Source: Archangium gephyra (GTDB lineage: Bacteria; Myxococcota; Myxococcia; Myxococcales; Myxococcaceae). From it: a stretch of DNA of 64,000 nucleotides. The stretch lies in NCBI GenBank assembly GCA_003243425.1, contig QFQP01000008.1:172113-236112 (forward strand). The letters are read 5' to 3'. Shown here piece by piece: positions 34,925 through 44,250 of the stretch (positions are counted from its first letter, which is position 1; every line of letters starts with the position of its first letter). The notes below the pieces were generated by a model. It ran no database searches and was not told where the DNA came from. It worked only from the letters and a program-made list of their open reading frames with translations. The position numbers and the translations under genes are program-made.

Positions 34925-36508
34925 ATGCGTGGCGGTCGGCTCTTCGGCTTCGCGGTCATCGTGTCGCTCGCGGCAACCGTCCGCGCCGAGATCGTTTCGC
35001 TCGCGCTGACGCCCGCGGAGCCCGTGAAGGGCCGTGACACCGAAGCGACGTTGCTCATCTCTCTGGGCACCGATCGAACCGCGCCGCCCGTGCTCCGGGC
35101 CAACGTCGGAGCACTCGATCGCGTCGAACGCGTCGGTCCCGGAAAGTTCCGCGCGCGCTACGTGTTGCCGACCAATCGCGCTCCCGAAGTCGCGATCATC
35201 GTCGCGTTCGCGCCATGGCCGTCGCCGCAATCAGTCGAAGGTGCGTTCGGCGTGTTGCGCGTGCCCATGGCGAGTTCGGTCGAAGTTCCCGGGCGTGCAG
35301 AACCCGGCGCCGAAGTTCGGATCAAGCTCGGCGACGCCACGTTCGGGCCGGTGCGCACGCAGAGTGATGGTTCGTTCAGGCTGCCGGTCGTCGTGCCGCC
35401 CGGCTACGGCATCGCGCAGACCACCACCATCGATCGCGTTGGCAACAAGCGCACCGCGAAGTTGGACCTCATGCTCCCGCGCGTCGATCAGCTCGCGTGT
35501 GTGGCGACGCCGACGACGCTGCCGGCAGACGGCGTTTCGAGAGCGCGCGTGCTGTGTGCGTCGTCAGACAAGTTCGGCGCGGCCACGCGTGGCGCGAAGG
35601 TTCAGTGGAAGGGTGGCCGCGGGACCTGGAGTTCTCCCAGAGAGCTCGGCGACGGCGTTCAGGAGTGGACGTGGACGGCCCCCCAGGCGCTCGGAGACGG
35701 TGCTGAGAAGCTGATCGCCACGTGGAAACAGGGCGCAGTCGATTCGACTGAAGAGCTGACACTGGCGCTGTCCCAGGGGGCGGTTCGCACGCTGGAAGCT
35801 GCGGGCGACGATCGCATCGCGCACCAGGGGGCTTCTTGGAGGGCTCAGGTTCGCGCGCGCGATCAACTCGGTCGCCCGTTGGCCGGTGTGGTGGTGACGG
35901 CGAATGGTCTGTCGTCGGGGACCACCGATGCGAATGGCGAGGCGACGCTGGAGTGGCGCGTCAGCCCGGCCGAGCCCATTGGCGCTCGCACCATCGAGTT
36001 TCGTGCGGCGGGGCCGATGGGCCGAGAGCCAGCGCGGTTGCTCGCATGGAGAGACGCGCGCGGCGTTCGCGTTCAGGTCGCAGATCTCGCCGGGCTGCCG
36101 GTCGCCGGTCAGAAGCTGGTGAACGGCGCCACCGCGCTCACGACGGGCGACGACGGTTCAGTGCTCGTTCCCGAAGGGGTGCGCGAGTTGACGCACGCCG
36201 AGTGGCCAGGGCTTCGTGTGGCCGTCGACTCCGCGACCGTCGAAGCGCGGGTGACACAAACGGTCTCGGTGGTGGTGGCGCCGCCGCCGCCGGTGAACAT
36301 TCGCATCGCGCGCAGTGCGAGTGACTTCGAGTGGTGGCTCGAGCGCAGCGACGGCACCGTTCTCGCCGGGCGCGCGGTCGAGATTCGAACGGCCGCCGGG
36401 TCTCGTCGCGTCACCAGCGGCGGCCGATCGCGTGAGCCGTATTCAGATCTGGTGACGATCATCGATGTCACGTCTCGCGTCAGCGCCGTCGTCGAGGCGA
36501 CGCCGTGA
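34925..36508 (+). CDS. Secreted multi-domain Ig-like (Big-1-type) protein
   Basis: A 527-residue exported protein with a signal peptide (residues 1-22). The body consists of successive beta-sandwich domains: one around FRARYVLPTNRAP, one around PGAEVRIKLGDATFGPVRTQ (carboxypeptidase-regulatory-like), an invasin/Big-1-like unit ARDQLGRPLAGVVVTANGLS then TTDANGEATLEWR, and a final small domain. The pattern is typical of adhesin stalks or secreted structural proteins. It starts 12 bases after the propeller gene and overlaps the barrel gene by four bases (GTGA). Confidence 0.78.
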   Translation: MRGGRLFGFAVIVSLAATVRAEIVSLALTPAEPVKGRDTEATLLISLGTDRTAPPVLRANVGALDRVERVGPGKFRARYVLPTNRAPEVAIIVAFAPWPSPQSVEGAFGVLRVPMASSVEVPGRAEPGAEVRIKLGDATFGPVRTQSDGSFRLPVVVPPGYGIAQTTTIDRVGNKRTAKLDLMLPRVDQLACVATPTTLPADGVSRARVLCASSDKFGAATRGAKVQWKGGRGTWSSPRELGDGVQEWTWTAPQALGDGAEKLIATWKQGAVDSTEELTLALSQGAVRTLEAAGDDRIAHQGASWRAQVRARDQLGRPLAGVVVTANGLSSGTTDANGEATLEWRVSPAEPIGARTIEFRAAGPMGREPARLLAWRDARGVRVQVADLAGLPVAGQKLVNGATALTTGDDGSVLVPEGVRELTHAEWPGLRVAVDSATVEARVTQTVSVVVAPPPPVNIRIARSASDFEWWLERSDGTVLAGRAVEIRTAAGSRRVTSGGRSREPYSDLVTIIDVTSRVSAVVEATP

Positions 36509-39500
36509 TTCACACTGCGCTCGTCGCGCTGCTCGCGTCACAGGCCCCGGTCAGTCAATTCGATGAAGGCTCCGTCGTGGGTCGTGTGTGCGAAGACCTC
36601 GACGGAGATCGCAGGTGCTCGCCTGACGAGCCTGGTGTCGGGGCCGTTCGCGTGCTGCTGGAGACTGGCCTCGAAGCTGTGACCGATCGTGACGGCCGTT
36701 TTCATCTCACGGCGTTGTCGGCGCGAACTCCAGACGGCTTCGCGGGCGGCCGACTCGTGCGAGGTCGTCACCGCATCAAGATCGACACGACGTCGCTGAT
36801 CGGCTCGTGGGCTGAGGCTGATCGCGGTGTGACCTTCGAACTTCCGGCAGGTGGTGCGATGCTGGTCGAGCTGCCGATTCGACGAGCGACGCAGGCGCCG
36901 ATCGCGCTCTCGGAGGAGCTCCCGTCAGTGCGCAAGCCCGCGACCACGCTGGAGTACGAAATCGCGCTCGTCGTTCCTGAAGGTGAGTCGCTGCGCATCG
37001 ACGGAAGACCGGCAGCGCAGGGCCGCGCGTGGGTGCCACTGGCCGAGGGTTCGAACGAGTTCGTCATCGCTGCTGAGCGGCCGGGCGCGACGCGGCTGTG
37101 GCTGTACCGGGTCGAGCTCGTGCGTCGAAACGGAAGCGCGCTGGTCGTTCCCGGTCAGCTCGAGCCGGTCGGGTCGTTGATGTGGGGCGCGGGCGCGCCG
37201 CTGAACGTCGAGCTCGTGAACGGAACGTCGGTGCGAATCGACGATCAGGCGGTCGTCCTCGACGAAGCCGGGCGCGCTGCTCGGGAAGTCATCGGCGAGT
37301 CGGTTCGAGTCGAGCTGCGGCGAGGTTCACGGGTCACGCCCGTCGAAGTTCGTCGTGCTGGTTCGAGCGGGCTCACGTTCGTGGGCCTCCTCGATCTGCA
37401 AGCGAACGTCGATATCACCACCGGCGCGTTCTCCGTCTTTGGTCGGGGGGCCGGGGCCGCGCGCGCGTCCTTCGCAGGCTTCAAGCTGGGCGCGGAGGTC
37501 GACTTTCGCGACGTCGACTGGAGTGGGCTCTACGCGGGCGCGGCGGTGCAGGCGCGACGCGTCGACGTCTTCGAACGTCAGCTCGACCCCATGCGCGTGC
37601 AGACCGCGTGGGCCGACGACTCAGCGACCGTGGCGTCGAACCCGTCGGAAGGTCGGCTGCGCGTCGAACTCTCCCGCGAGGGTTGGGGAAGGCTCGGCTT
37701 CGGAAGCGCGCGCTGGTTTCAGGCGAAGGCCGACGTGGGGCGCAGTCACCGCGCGCTTCAAGGCGCGTTCGTCGAGCTGAAGACCCCGACCGACGATTCA
37801 CCGTTCGGTGTGGAGCTGCGCGGCGTCGCGGCTCCGAGTCAGACGGACGCACTCGGGGCGCTGGTGCGTCGTCAGATGCACGAACGTTTCGAGAGCACCG
37901 GCGGCAGTCTGTTCTTCCTCGCGAAGACGCCGATGGTGCAGGGCAGCGAGTTGATTCGTGTGGAGTGGCGCGACGCGGTCACGCAGCTGCCGGTGCGCGA
38001 CGTTCATCTGCAGCGGTTGCGCGACTACACGGTGGATCCGTTCAGTGGTCGCGTGCTGCTCACCCGGCCGCTCAGCTTCTACGTCGGTGACTCGTTGTTG
38101 CAGAGCGACCCGCTCACCGCGGGCATCACCGCCGTGCTGGTCGTCGACTACGAGTACGTCGATGCGGGCCTCGGCACTGACGGCGTCATCGCCGGTGAGC
38201 TGCGCGGTCGGCTCGGGCCGGTCACGCTCAGCGGCTCGGCGTTTCGCGAAGGCGCGTATGGTCTGTATCGCGGCGCCGCCGAGGCGAAGCTGGGCCCGGT
38301 GCTGCTGTCTGCCGAAGCGGCGTACAGCCAGGGCTCGGTTCAAGGCCTCGCGTACTCGCGCGACGGTGGTCTGACCCGCGAGCTGGCGGCGAACGCGGTC
38401 GGCAACTCGGGGCTCGGCGTCACGGTGCGGGCGCGAAGCAAAGGCCTCTTCGGGAAAGGCTCGTGGGACGCCGCGTGGCGTTGGCGTCAGGCGGGCTTCG
38501 AAGACATCGCGCAGGTCGGCGCGCTCAATCAGGTCTCGCTGCGCGGCGAACAACCGCTCGGCCCCGTGGTGGTCGCGTTGCTCGCGGACTACCGCGACAT
38601 GCCTGACCCCCGTTCACCGTTCTCGGGTCTGCGCGTCACCGGTCGCACCCTGGGCGGCGGTGTCGGTTACGAGAGTCCCGCCTGGGGCATTCGTCTCGAA
38701 GCGCGCGAGTTCGAGCAGACGTTCACCAACGAGGGCGCGCGCGGCGGTCTCACGCTCGGGCTCGCAGGCCGGTACCGCATCACCGACTGGTTGCAGCTTC
38801 GCGCCGGCTATCGCCAGCAGGTGCTGAGCCTCGGCGGTATGGAGCTCACGTTCGGCAGCATCGGCGTGGACGTGAAGCCCACGCGTGCCATGGAGCTCGG
38901 TCTTCGCGGCGGGTGGGGCCCGGCGCTCGGCCCGCAGATCTGGGGAACGCTCGCGTACTCGCGGGGCAATGAGACCTGGTACGGCGTTCATTCGATCGAC
39001 GCCGACGCGCCCAGCACGGGTGAGCGTCGGCTCGTGACGGGGGTTCGCCAGCAGGTCGACGCGGACACTTCGGTGTTCGTCGAAGACGTCTCGGCAGCCG
39101 ACGTCGATGGCCTTCGGCTCGCGCGCGCAGTGGGCATGACGCAGCGGCTCGATGACGCGTTCACGATCTCGGCTCGCTACGAACACGGCATGCGCTCGCT
39201 CGAAGGTTTTGGCCCCGCGCAGGCGCGCAACGCAGGCGGGGTCACGGCAGCGCTGGAGCTCGAGACGATCCGCGTGTTCGCCCGCGGCGAGGTTCGTGAC
39301 GAGCAGGGCACGACCCCGCTTCGTCAGTTCGTGGCCACCGGTGGTGGTGAATGGCGGCCACATCGCAACGTGTCGATGACCGCGCGCGCGTTGTGGACGC
39401 ATTCGATGAAGAGCGAGTTGATGGTCGGCCGCAGCGTTGACGCGACGGCAGCCATCGCGTGGCGCTTCGGTCCTGGCGCGGTGATGGCGCGTTACGCCTA

Positions 39501-39882
39501 CAAGCAGGAGTGGACGAGCACGTTCGAGCAGCGACTCCACGTGATCTCGTTGTTGCCCACCGTGAAGCTCGGCGATCGCTTCGCAGTCGGCGCGGGGGGA
39601 CATCTGGGCTTCACCCGGTTCGGGCCGATCTTGTCCGCGTCACTGCGACCTTCGGTGCGCGTGTGGGAGGGCCTGGAGGTCGCCGCCGAAGTGGCCGCGC
39701 GCTCGCTCGCCCCTGACGCCGGTGGCTGGGCCTCACTGCGCGCAGAGCTCGGCTACCGGTTCGACCATCGGTTCTTCGTCGGCGCTGGCTACAATGCATT
39801 CGGGTTCTCGGGAACGGGGCTCGATTTCGGTGCGGCGGCGGCTCAAGGGCGCGTCTACCTGCGCACGGAGTTCAGCTACTGA
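36505..39882 (+). CDS. Large outer-membrane beta-barrel protein with N-terminal SdrD-B-like domain
   Basis: A 1125-residue protein, GTG start. A short signal (MIHTALVALLASQA) is followed by a SdrD-B/carboxypeptidase-regulatory-like domain: VVGRVCEDLDGDRRCSPDEP and VTDRDGRFHLTAL, where the D-x-D-x-D run suggests a Ca2+-binding loop. Further beta domains follow. From about residue 300 to the end, alternating hydrophobic/polar strands with many Arg and Gly, and a C-terminal VYLRTEFSY ending in an aromatic residue, indicate an outer-membrane barrel assembled by BamA. It shares one base with the next gene (TGATG). It may export or anchor the neighbouring surface proteins; this is inference. Confidence 0.75.
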   Translation: MIHTALVALLASQAPVSQFDEGSVVGRVCEDLDGDRRCSPDEPGVGAVRVLLETGLEAVTDRDGRFHLTALSARTPDGFAGGRLVRGRHRIKIDTTSLIGSWAEADRGVTFELPAGGAMLVELPIRRATQAPIALSEELPSVRKPATTLEYEIALVVPEGESLRIDGRPAAQGRAWVPLAEGSNEFVIAAERPGATRLWLYRVELVRRNGSALVVPGQLEPVGSLMWGAGAPLNVELVNGTSVRIDDQAVVLDEAGRAAREVIGESVRVELRRGSRVTPVEVRRAGSSGLTFVGLLDLQANVDITTGAFSVFGRGAGAARASFAGFKLGAEVDFRDVDWSGLYAGAAVQARRVDVFERQLDPMRVQTAWADDSATVASNPSEGRLRVELSREGWGRLGFGSARWFQAKADVGRSHRALQGAFVELKTPTDDSPFGVELRGVAAPSQTDALGALVRRQMHERFESTGGSLFFLAKTPMVQGSELIRVEWRDAVTQLPVRDVHLQRLRDYTVDPFSGRVLLTRPLSFYVGDSLLQSDPLTAGITAVLVVDYEYVDAGLGTDGVIAGELRGRLGPVTLSGSAFREGAYGLYRGAAEAKLGPVLLSAEAAYSQGSVQGLAYSRDGGLTRELAANAVGNSGLGVTVRARSKGLFGKGSWDAAWRWRQAGFEDIAQVGALNQVSLRGEQPLGPVVVALLADYRDMPDPRSPFSGLRVTGRTLGGGVGYESPAWGIRLEAREFEQTFTNEGARGGLTLGLAGRYRITDWLQLRAGYRQQVLSLGGMELTFGSIGVDVKPTRAMELGLRGGWGPALGPQIWGTLAYSRGNETWYGVHSIDADAPSTGERRLVTGVRQQVDADTSVFVEDVSAADVDGLRLARAVGMTQRLDDAFTISARYEHGMRSLEGFGPAQARNAGGVTAALELETIRVFARGEVRDEQGTTPLRQFVATGGGEWRPHRNVSMTARALWTHSMKSELMVGRSVDATAAIAWRFGPGAVMARYAYKQEWTSTFEQRLHVISLLPTVKLGDRFAVGAGGHLGFTRFGPILSASLRPSVRVWEGLEVAAEVAARSLAPDAGGWASLRAELGYRFDHRFFVGAGYNAFGFSGTGLDFGAAAAQGRVYLRTEFSY

Positions 39883-42701
39883 TGCGTCGCTGGCTCGCCA
39901 TCGCTTCGCTGCTGCCGTGCCTTGCGCTGGCTGACTGGCGGCAGCTGGGCACGGTGTCCGGAACGCCCGCCGACATCGTGGTGGTAGACGCTGGCCTCGT
40001 CGTTACTTCGTCTTCTGGGACCAATGGAACGGCCACGGCGTGGCTCGCGTCGTCAGACGGCGGCGTGCAGCAGTTGGCGACGTTGACGGGTGCGAGTGGC
40101 TACGTGGGCGCGGGCTTCGATGGCCAGTGCCTGTCGGCGCTCACACCGTCGAGCTCGCTCGAGTTCTCGTCCGGCTGCGGAGGCCCGGTGACGATCGGTG
40201 TGAACAGCGCCGGCGCCTATCGCTCGCTCGGTGCGCGCGGAGTTGCCGTGACGTTCAGTGGTTCGATCGCGAGCTTCGTTTCAGCCGCCGACATCGCCAC
40301 CACGTGGTCTGCGCAGCCGCCGACGTTCACGCAGCAGGCGACCGCGCGCGGTCTCGGGTTGGTCAACCTCGCGGGCATCGACTTCGCGACGACGGCGGTC
40401 ACCGGCGTCCCCGGAATTCGCGTGAGTGTCGACGGCGGGGCACCGTTCTCGGTCGCGGGGGTGCCAGCGAGCACCGACGTGGTGCCTTTTTCGATGAACG
40501 GGTCGCCGGCCGCCCTGGCCGTCACGAGTGCGGGCGCGCTGGTGTTGGTGCCCGACGTGCGCGCCACGACGATCGCGACGCCCACGTTGCCTGCGGGACT
40601 GAGTGCCCGCCGTGTGGCCATGGCCGGCACGAATGGTCTCGCCTCGACGACGACCGGCATCGCGCTTTCGCCGATTCCCGACACCGCGAACGTCGGTCTG
40701 TCGTGGGTTCCTCGCACGGCGGGGCCGGGGCTCGATGGCCGCGTGCACTGTCTGGATGCGCGTTGGTGTGCCGCGCTGCTCACGTCGGGCGCGGTGTTGC
40801 TCTACGAGAACGTTCACGCGCCCAGGTTCGAGCTGTCGGCGACCACGATGACTCCCGGCGTGCCTTCGCACTTCTCGGTCGACGCGGGCGATGACGACGG
40901 TGATCCGGTCTTCGTCACCTGGTCGTCTCCGGGCGCGGTCGTCACCAGTGATGGCGGCGCGCCCAATGGTTCGTCGGTCGACATCACCTTTCCGGCGACG
41001 TCGTGCACGGCGGTGCTCGAAGTGACCGCTCGTGATTCACTGTTCTCGACCACGCTGCCGGTGACCGTTTCGTCGGAGCGCCGCGGAGGCGTCGAACTCA
41101 CCGGCCCGAGCAGCGCGATCGCCGGTGGACCTGCCATCTCATTCTCGGCGGCGCTCGATGGTGGCTGCGTCAGCGCGACGTTCACCTGGAGCACGACGGA
41201 CGGTGGCGCGGGCGCCGGCGCGCAGTTCGAATGGACGCCACCTGCCACGTCGTGCACGCCCGGTGCAGATGTGCTGGTCACCGCGACGGCGACGTGGAGC
41301 GCGGGCGCACCGACGACGACGCAGGTCTCACGCGTGGTGACGATCGAGCCGTGGGGCGCGCCGGAAGCCCCGGTCTTCCCCAGCGGAGCCGTACAAGACG
41401 GTGGCGCAGCCGTCGTGTGGTCGCCGTCGAACGGTGAGCACGTGTGCGTGGCGGCGGCCGGTTTCCCGGGCACGGTGCTGGTGTGGGAGTCAATCGATGC
41501 GGGCGCCGCGCAAATCGAGATCGTCGACGGTGGGCTTCGGATCGAAGCCGCGTCTTCATGTGAAGCGACGCGGGTGGAAGGCACTGCGTATCGCGTGGTC
41601 GTCGGCGAGCAGTTCGGGCGCCGTTCTGCCTCTGGTTCGCTCGCAGTCGACGTGTTGCCGTCGCGTGAACCGCTCGATGCGAACGCGATGTTCGCGGTGG
41701 TGGCGAACGCCGGTGCAGGCGTGGCCGAAGGCACGACCACGCTCACCGCGAGCTGTCTCGAACAACGTGACGTGGAGGCGCGCATCTCCGTTCTCGAGGC
41801 TTCGACGGAGATCACCTCGAACACGTTCGCCACGCCGGGGGGGTGGTCGTTGCCGATTCCCGGCGGTTGCGCGGGCGGCACGTACGAAGTGGTCGCGCAG
41901 TTGCTCGAAGACGGTCAACTCACCGGCGCGGAGGCGCGCCAGACGATCAGCACCATGGCTGCCCCTGTCGAAGTGGGTGTGCTCGACGTGACCGAAGCGC
42001 GCGTCGAATGTGGTGCCACGCCGATCACCACGGTCACGCTGCAACCTGTCGACGGTGCCTGCGCATCGACCAGCGTCGCCTGGCGGGCGCTCGCTGGTCC
42101 CGCGTTGTCGTCTTCGTCCGGCAGCGGTTCGACGGTTCCGATTCAACTTGTCAGCGGCGAACTGGCTTCGGTCGGGCAGGTGGTCGAGCTGGAGTTCACC
42201 GTCTCCGGCGGCGGCACCAACGTGAAGACCGAAACGCGCGGCGTGAAGTTGGTGACGGACCCGTTCGTCGACGTCTCGGTGCGCGAAGAGCCGTTGCTCG
42301 CCCAGCAGGAGCAGGGACGCGTGGTCGTGATCTCGCTCTCGAATCGCACCGCCTGCACCGTCGAAGGCCTCACCGTCTCTCTCGAGGGCCGTCGACTCGT
42401 CGCCGAGTCGCTTCACGTCGGCGAAGCGCGGGCGCTCGCAGAACAGCGGGACGCAGCGTTGGTCGTCAGAGACGTCGCGTTGCCCGCCGCAGGTTCCATC
42501 GAGCTTCGCGTCTTCCAGGGGCCGTCGCTCGACGGGTCGGTGTCGGTGTCAGTCTCCATGAATGACGTGGTGGTGGGCGAGCAGCGCGCCGCTCCGGTCC
42601 GCGAGTGCGGCTGCTCGGGGGCGGGCGGTGGCGTCACGGCGCTCTGGCTCCTCGCGACAGCGTTGCTGCGTCGGCGAAAGCAGGCGATGACGCCTTCGTG
42701 A
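39882..42701 (+). CDS. Very large secreted MYXO-CTERM protein with Ig/PKD-like domains
   Basis: A 939-residue exported protein with a signal peptide (residues 1-18). The N-terminal 300 residues look like a propeller-type or lectin-like beta region; after YENVHAPRFELS come several Ig/PKD-like domains with repeated phrases such as VDAGDDDGDPVFVTWSSPG and FSAALDGGCVSATFTWSTTD, each containing a Cys pair (for example SC...GC). The C-terminus reads ECGCSGAGGG + hydrophobic helix + RRRK, a canonical MYXO-CTERM sorting signal. It overlaps the VOC gene by four bases. Likely surface-displayed and partly processed. Confidence 0.8.
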   Translation: MRRWLAIASLLPCLALADWRQLGTVSGTPADIVVVDAGLVVTSSSGTNGTATAWLASSDGGVQQLATLTGASGYVGAGFDGQCLSALTPSSSLEFSSGCGGPVTIGVNSAGAYRSLGARGVAVTFSGSIASFVSAADIATTWSAQPPTFTQQATARGLGLVNLAGIDFATTAVTGVPGIRVSVDGGAPFSVAGVPASTDVVPFSMNGSPAALAVTSAGALVLVPDVRATTIATPTLPAGLSARRVAMAGTNGLASTTTGIALSPIPDTANVGLSWVPRTAGPGLDGRVHCLDARWCAALLTSGAVLLYENVHAPRFELSATTMTPGVPSHFSVDAGDDDGDPVFVTWSSPGAVVTSDGGAPNGSSVDITFPATSCTAVLEVTARDSLFSTTLPVTVSSERRGGVELTGPSSAIAGGPAISFSAALDGGCVSATFTWSTTDGGAGAGAQFEWTPPATSCTPGADVLVTATATWSAGAPTTTQVSRVVTIEPWGAPEAPVFPSGAVQDGGAAVVWSPSNGEHVCVAAAGFPGTVLVWESIDAGAAQIEIVDGGLRIEAASSCEATRVEGTAYRVVVGEQFGRRSASGSLAVDVLPSREPLDANAMFAVVANAGAGVAEGTTTLTASCLEQRDVEARISVLEASTEITSNTFATPGGWSLPIPGGCAGGTYEVVAQLLEDGQLTGAEARQTISTMAAPVEVGVLDVTEARVECGATPITTVTLQPVDGACASTSVAWRALAGPALSSSSGSGSTVPIQLVSGELASVGQVVELEFTVSGGGTNVKTETRGVKLVTDPFVDVSVREEPLLAQQEQGRVVVISLSNRTACTVEGLTVSLEGRRLVAESLHVGEARALAEQRDAALVVRDVALPAAGSIELRVFQGPSLDGSVSVSVSMNDVVVGEQRAAPVRECGCSGAGGGVTALWLLATALLRRRKQAMTPS

Positions 42702-43078
42702 AGACCCTCGGGTTCCACCATCTCGCGGTGCAGGTTCGTGACGTTCAGCGCGTGACCGATTTCTACGTGCAGGTGCTCGGGCTGAGCGAAGTGCGCCGCT
42801 TCGTGCGGGACGACGGGTCGCTTCGCAGTGTGTGGGTGAGCGCCGGCGAAGGGTTCCTCGCCATCGAAGCTGCGCCTGATTTCACCGCTGCCGGGACACT
42901 TGGCTTCTCGATGGTGGCGCTTCGAATCGATCCACAGCAGCGAAGGTCGATCGTCGACGAACTCGCGCGCGCCGGCGTGGCGATCGAGAAGCAGACCGGG
43001 TGGACGTTGTACGTGAAGGACCCCGAAGGGAACCTCGTGGGCCTGTCGCACCACCCGCACGACGCGCCGGCTGTGTAA
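42698..43078 (+). CDS. VOC (glyoxalase/bleomycin-resistance-fold) protein
   Basis: A 126-residue single-domain VOC protein: LGFHHLAVQVRDVQRVTDFY, VLGLSEVRRF, GEGFLAIEA and YVKDPEGNLVGLS are the usual beta-alpha-beta modules. The first His and the terminal Glu of DPEGN are in metal-ligand positions, so a divalent metal enzyme or a binding protein is possible. The GTG start overlaps the MYXO-CTERM gene stop, tying it to the surface operon, an unusual location for a cytoplasmic enzyme. The function cannot be told from the fold. Confidence 0.85.
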   Translation: MKTLGFHHLAVQVRDVQRVTDFYVQVLGLSEVRRFVRDDGSLRSVWVSAGEGFLAIEAAPDFTAAGTLGFSMVALRIDPQQRRSIVDELARAGVAIEKQTGWTLYVKDPEGNLVGLSHHPHDAPAV

Positions 43079-43088
43079 GGATCGACAC

Positions 43089-44246
43089 GTGCCGCGACTG
43101 GGCGAACTGTTGGTGGAGGAGAAGCTGGTGCAACCCGCGCAGCTCGAGGAGGCGCTCGAGACGCAGGTCATTCACGGCGGGCGGCTCGGCACCAACCTCG
43201 TGGAGCTCGGCTTCTTGAAGGAGGCGGACCTCGCGCGGGTGCTGGGCCGGCAGCACAACCTCCCGTTCGCCTCGGGCGACATGGCCCCCGATCAGCAGGC
43301 CCTCGCAGTCGCCGACAGACAGTTCTACGACGACCAGGACGTGCTCCCCATGCGCGTCGACGCCACCCGGTTGACGGTGGCGGTGCTCGGGCCTGGTCAG
43401 ATGAAGGCGACCGACGCGCTGGGCTTCAAGGCCGGCAAGCGCGTGGTGATGGTGATCATCCCCGAGTTCCGCATGAACCAGCTGCTGCGCACGCACTGCA
43501 AGGCGTTCCGGCCCATGCGCCCCATCGACATGAACGCCCTGCGGCCTTCGACGCGCAAGCAGGAGCAGCGCGACCCGAAGCCGGGCGACGTGGGCGAGCT
43601 CATCAACGAAGAAGACTTCGCGAAGATCTACGCGCAGGCGGCCCTCGGAGGCGTCGCCGAGGAAGAAGAAGTCATCGAAGGTGCGGCCCTCGAAGAAGAC
43701 GCGCCCATCGTCGGTGGCACGCCCATCGCTCCGCCGGAACCGCAGCACCCGCCGCTCACGTTCGCGCAGGCCCAGGCGCAGCTGCAGAAGAGCTCGAACC
43801 GCGAAGACATCGCCATCACCGTGCTCCAGTTCGCGCAGAGCAGGTTCCGGCGCGCGTTGCTGCTCAACGTGCAGGGTGAGCTGGTCACCGGCTGGCACGG
43901 TATGGGGCGGGGCGTTCGTGAACGCGCGGTGCAACGCATCGGCGTGACGCTGCGTGAAGCGAACACGTTCCAGTTGGTGAGCAAGCTCAAGTCACACTTC
44001 ATCGGCCCCATGAAGCGCACGCCTGGCATGGAGACGTTCTACAAATTGCTCGGCGGCGACTTCCCGCAGACCGCGGTGATCCTGCCGCTGCTGGTGCGCA
44101 GCAAGCTCGTGCACCTGCTGTACGTGGATCACGGGCCGAAGCAACTCACGCCGCCCGACGTGGGTGAGTTGTTGATTCTCAGCCAGAGCGTCACGCGCAG
44201 CTACGAGGCGCTGATTCGTCAGCGCCAGGCAGCCCGCGCACACTGA
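43089..44246 (+). CDS. MshEN-domain protein, predicted c-di-GMP receptor, no ATPase
   Basis: A 385-residue protein. Residues 3-26 and 32-55 are two 24-residue motifs of the R-L-G-x5-G...L...L..Q type separated by five residues, exactly the MshEN signature that binds c-di-GMP. The Gly of the first motif is Lys12 (EEK); the second is intact (RLGTNLVELG). The T2SS GspE-N-like half follows (VLPMRVDATRLTVAVLGP). No Walker motifs follow; instead there is an acidic linker and a C-terminal GAF-like domain of about 145 residues. GTG start, 10 bases after the VOC stop. It is likely co-transcribed with the riboswitch operon. Confidence 0.85.
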   Translation: MPRLGELLVEEKLVQPAQLEEALETQVIHGGRLGTNLVELGFLKEADLARVLGRQHNLPFASGDMAPDQQALAVADRQFYDDQDVLPMRVDATRLTVAVLGPGQMKATDALGFKAGKRVVMVIIPEFRMNQLLRTHCKAFRPMRPIDMNALRPSTRKQEQRDPKPGDVGELINEEDFAKIYAQAALGGVAEEEEVIEGAALEEDAPIVGGTPIAPPEPQHPPLTFAQAQAQLQKSSNREDIAITVLQFAQSRFRRALLLNVQGELVTGWHGMGRGVRERAVQRIGVTLREANTFQLVSKLKSHFIGPMKRTPGMETFYKLLGGDFPQTAVILPLLVRSKLVHLLYVDHGPKQLTPPDVGELLILSQSVTRSYEALIRQRQAARAH

Positions 44247-44250
44247 ACGG

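Noticed and set aside
33113..35230. A 705-residue open frame on the minus strand across the riboswitch and propeller gene
   Set aside because: It covers the riboswitch and a well-supported gene, is Arg/His-rich without domains, and is typical antisense noise of high-GC DNA.
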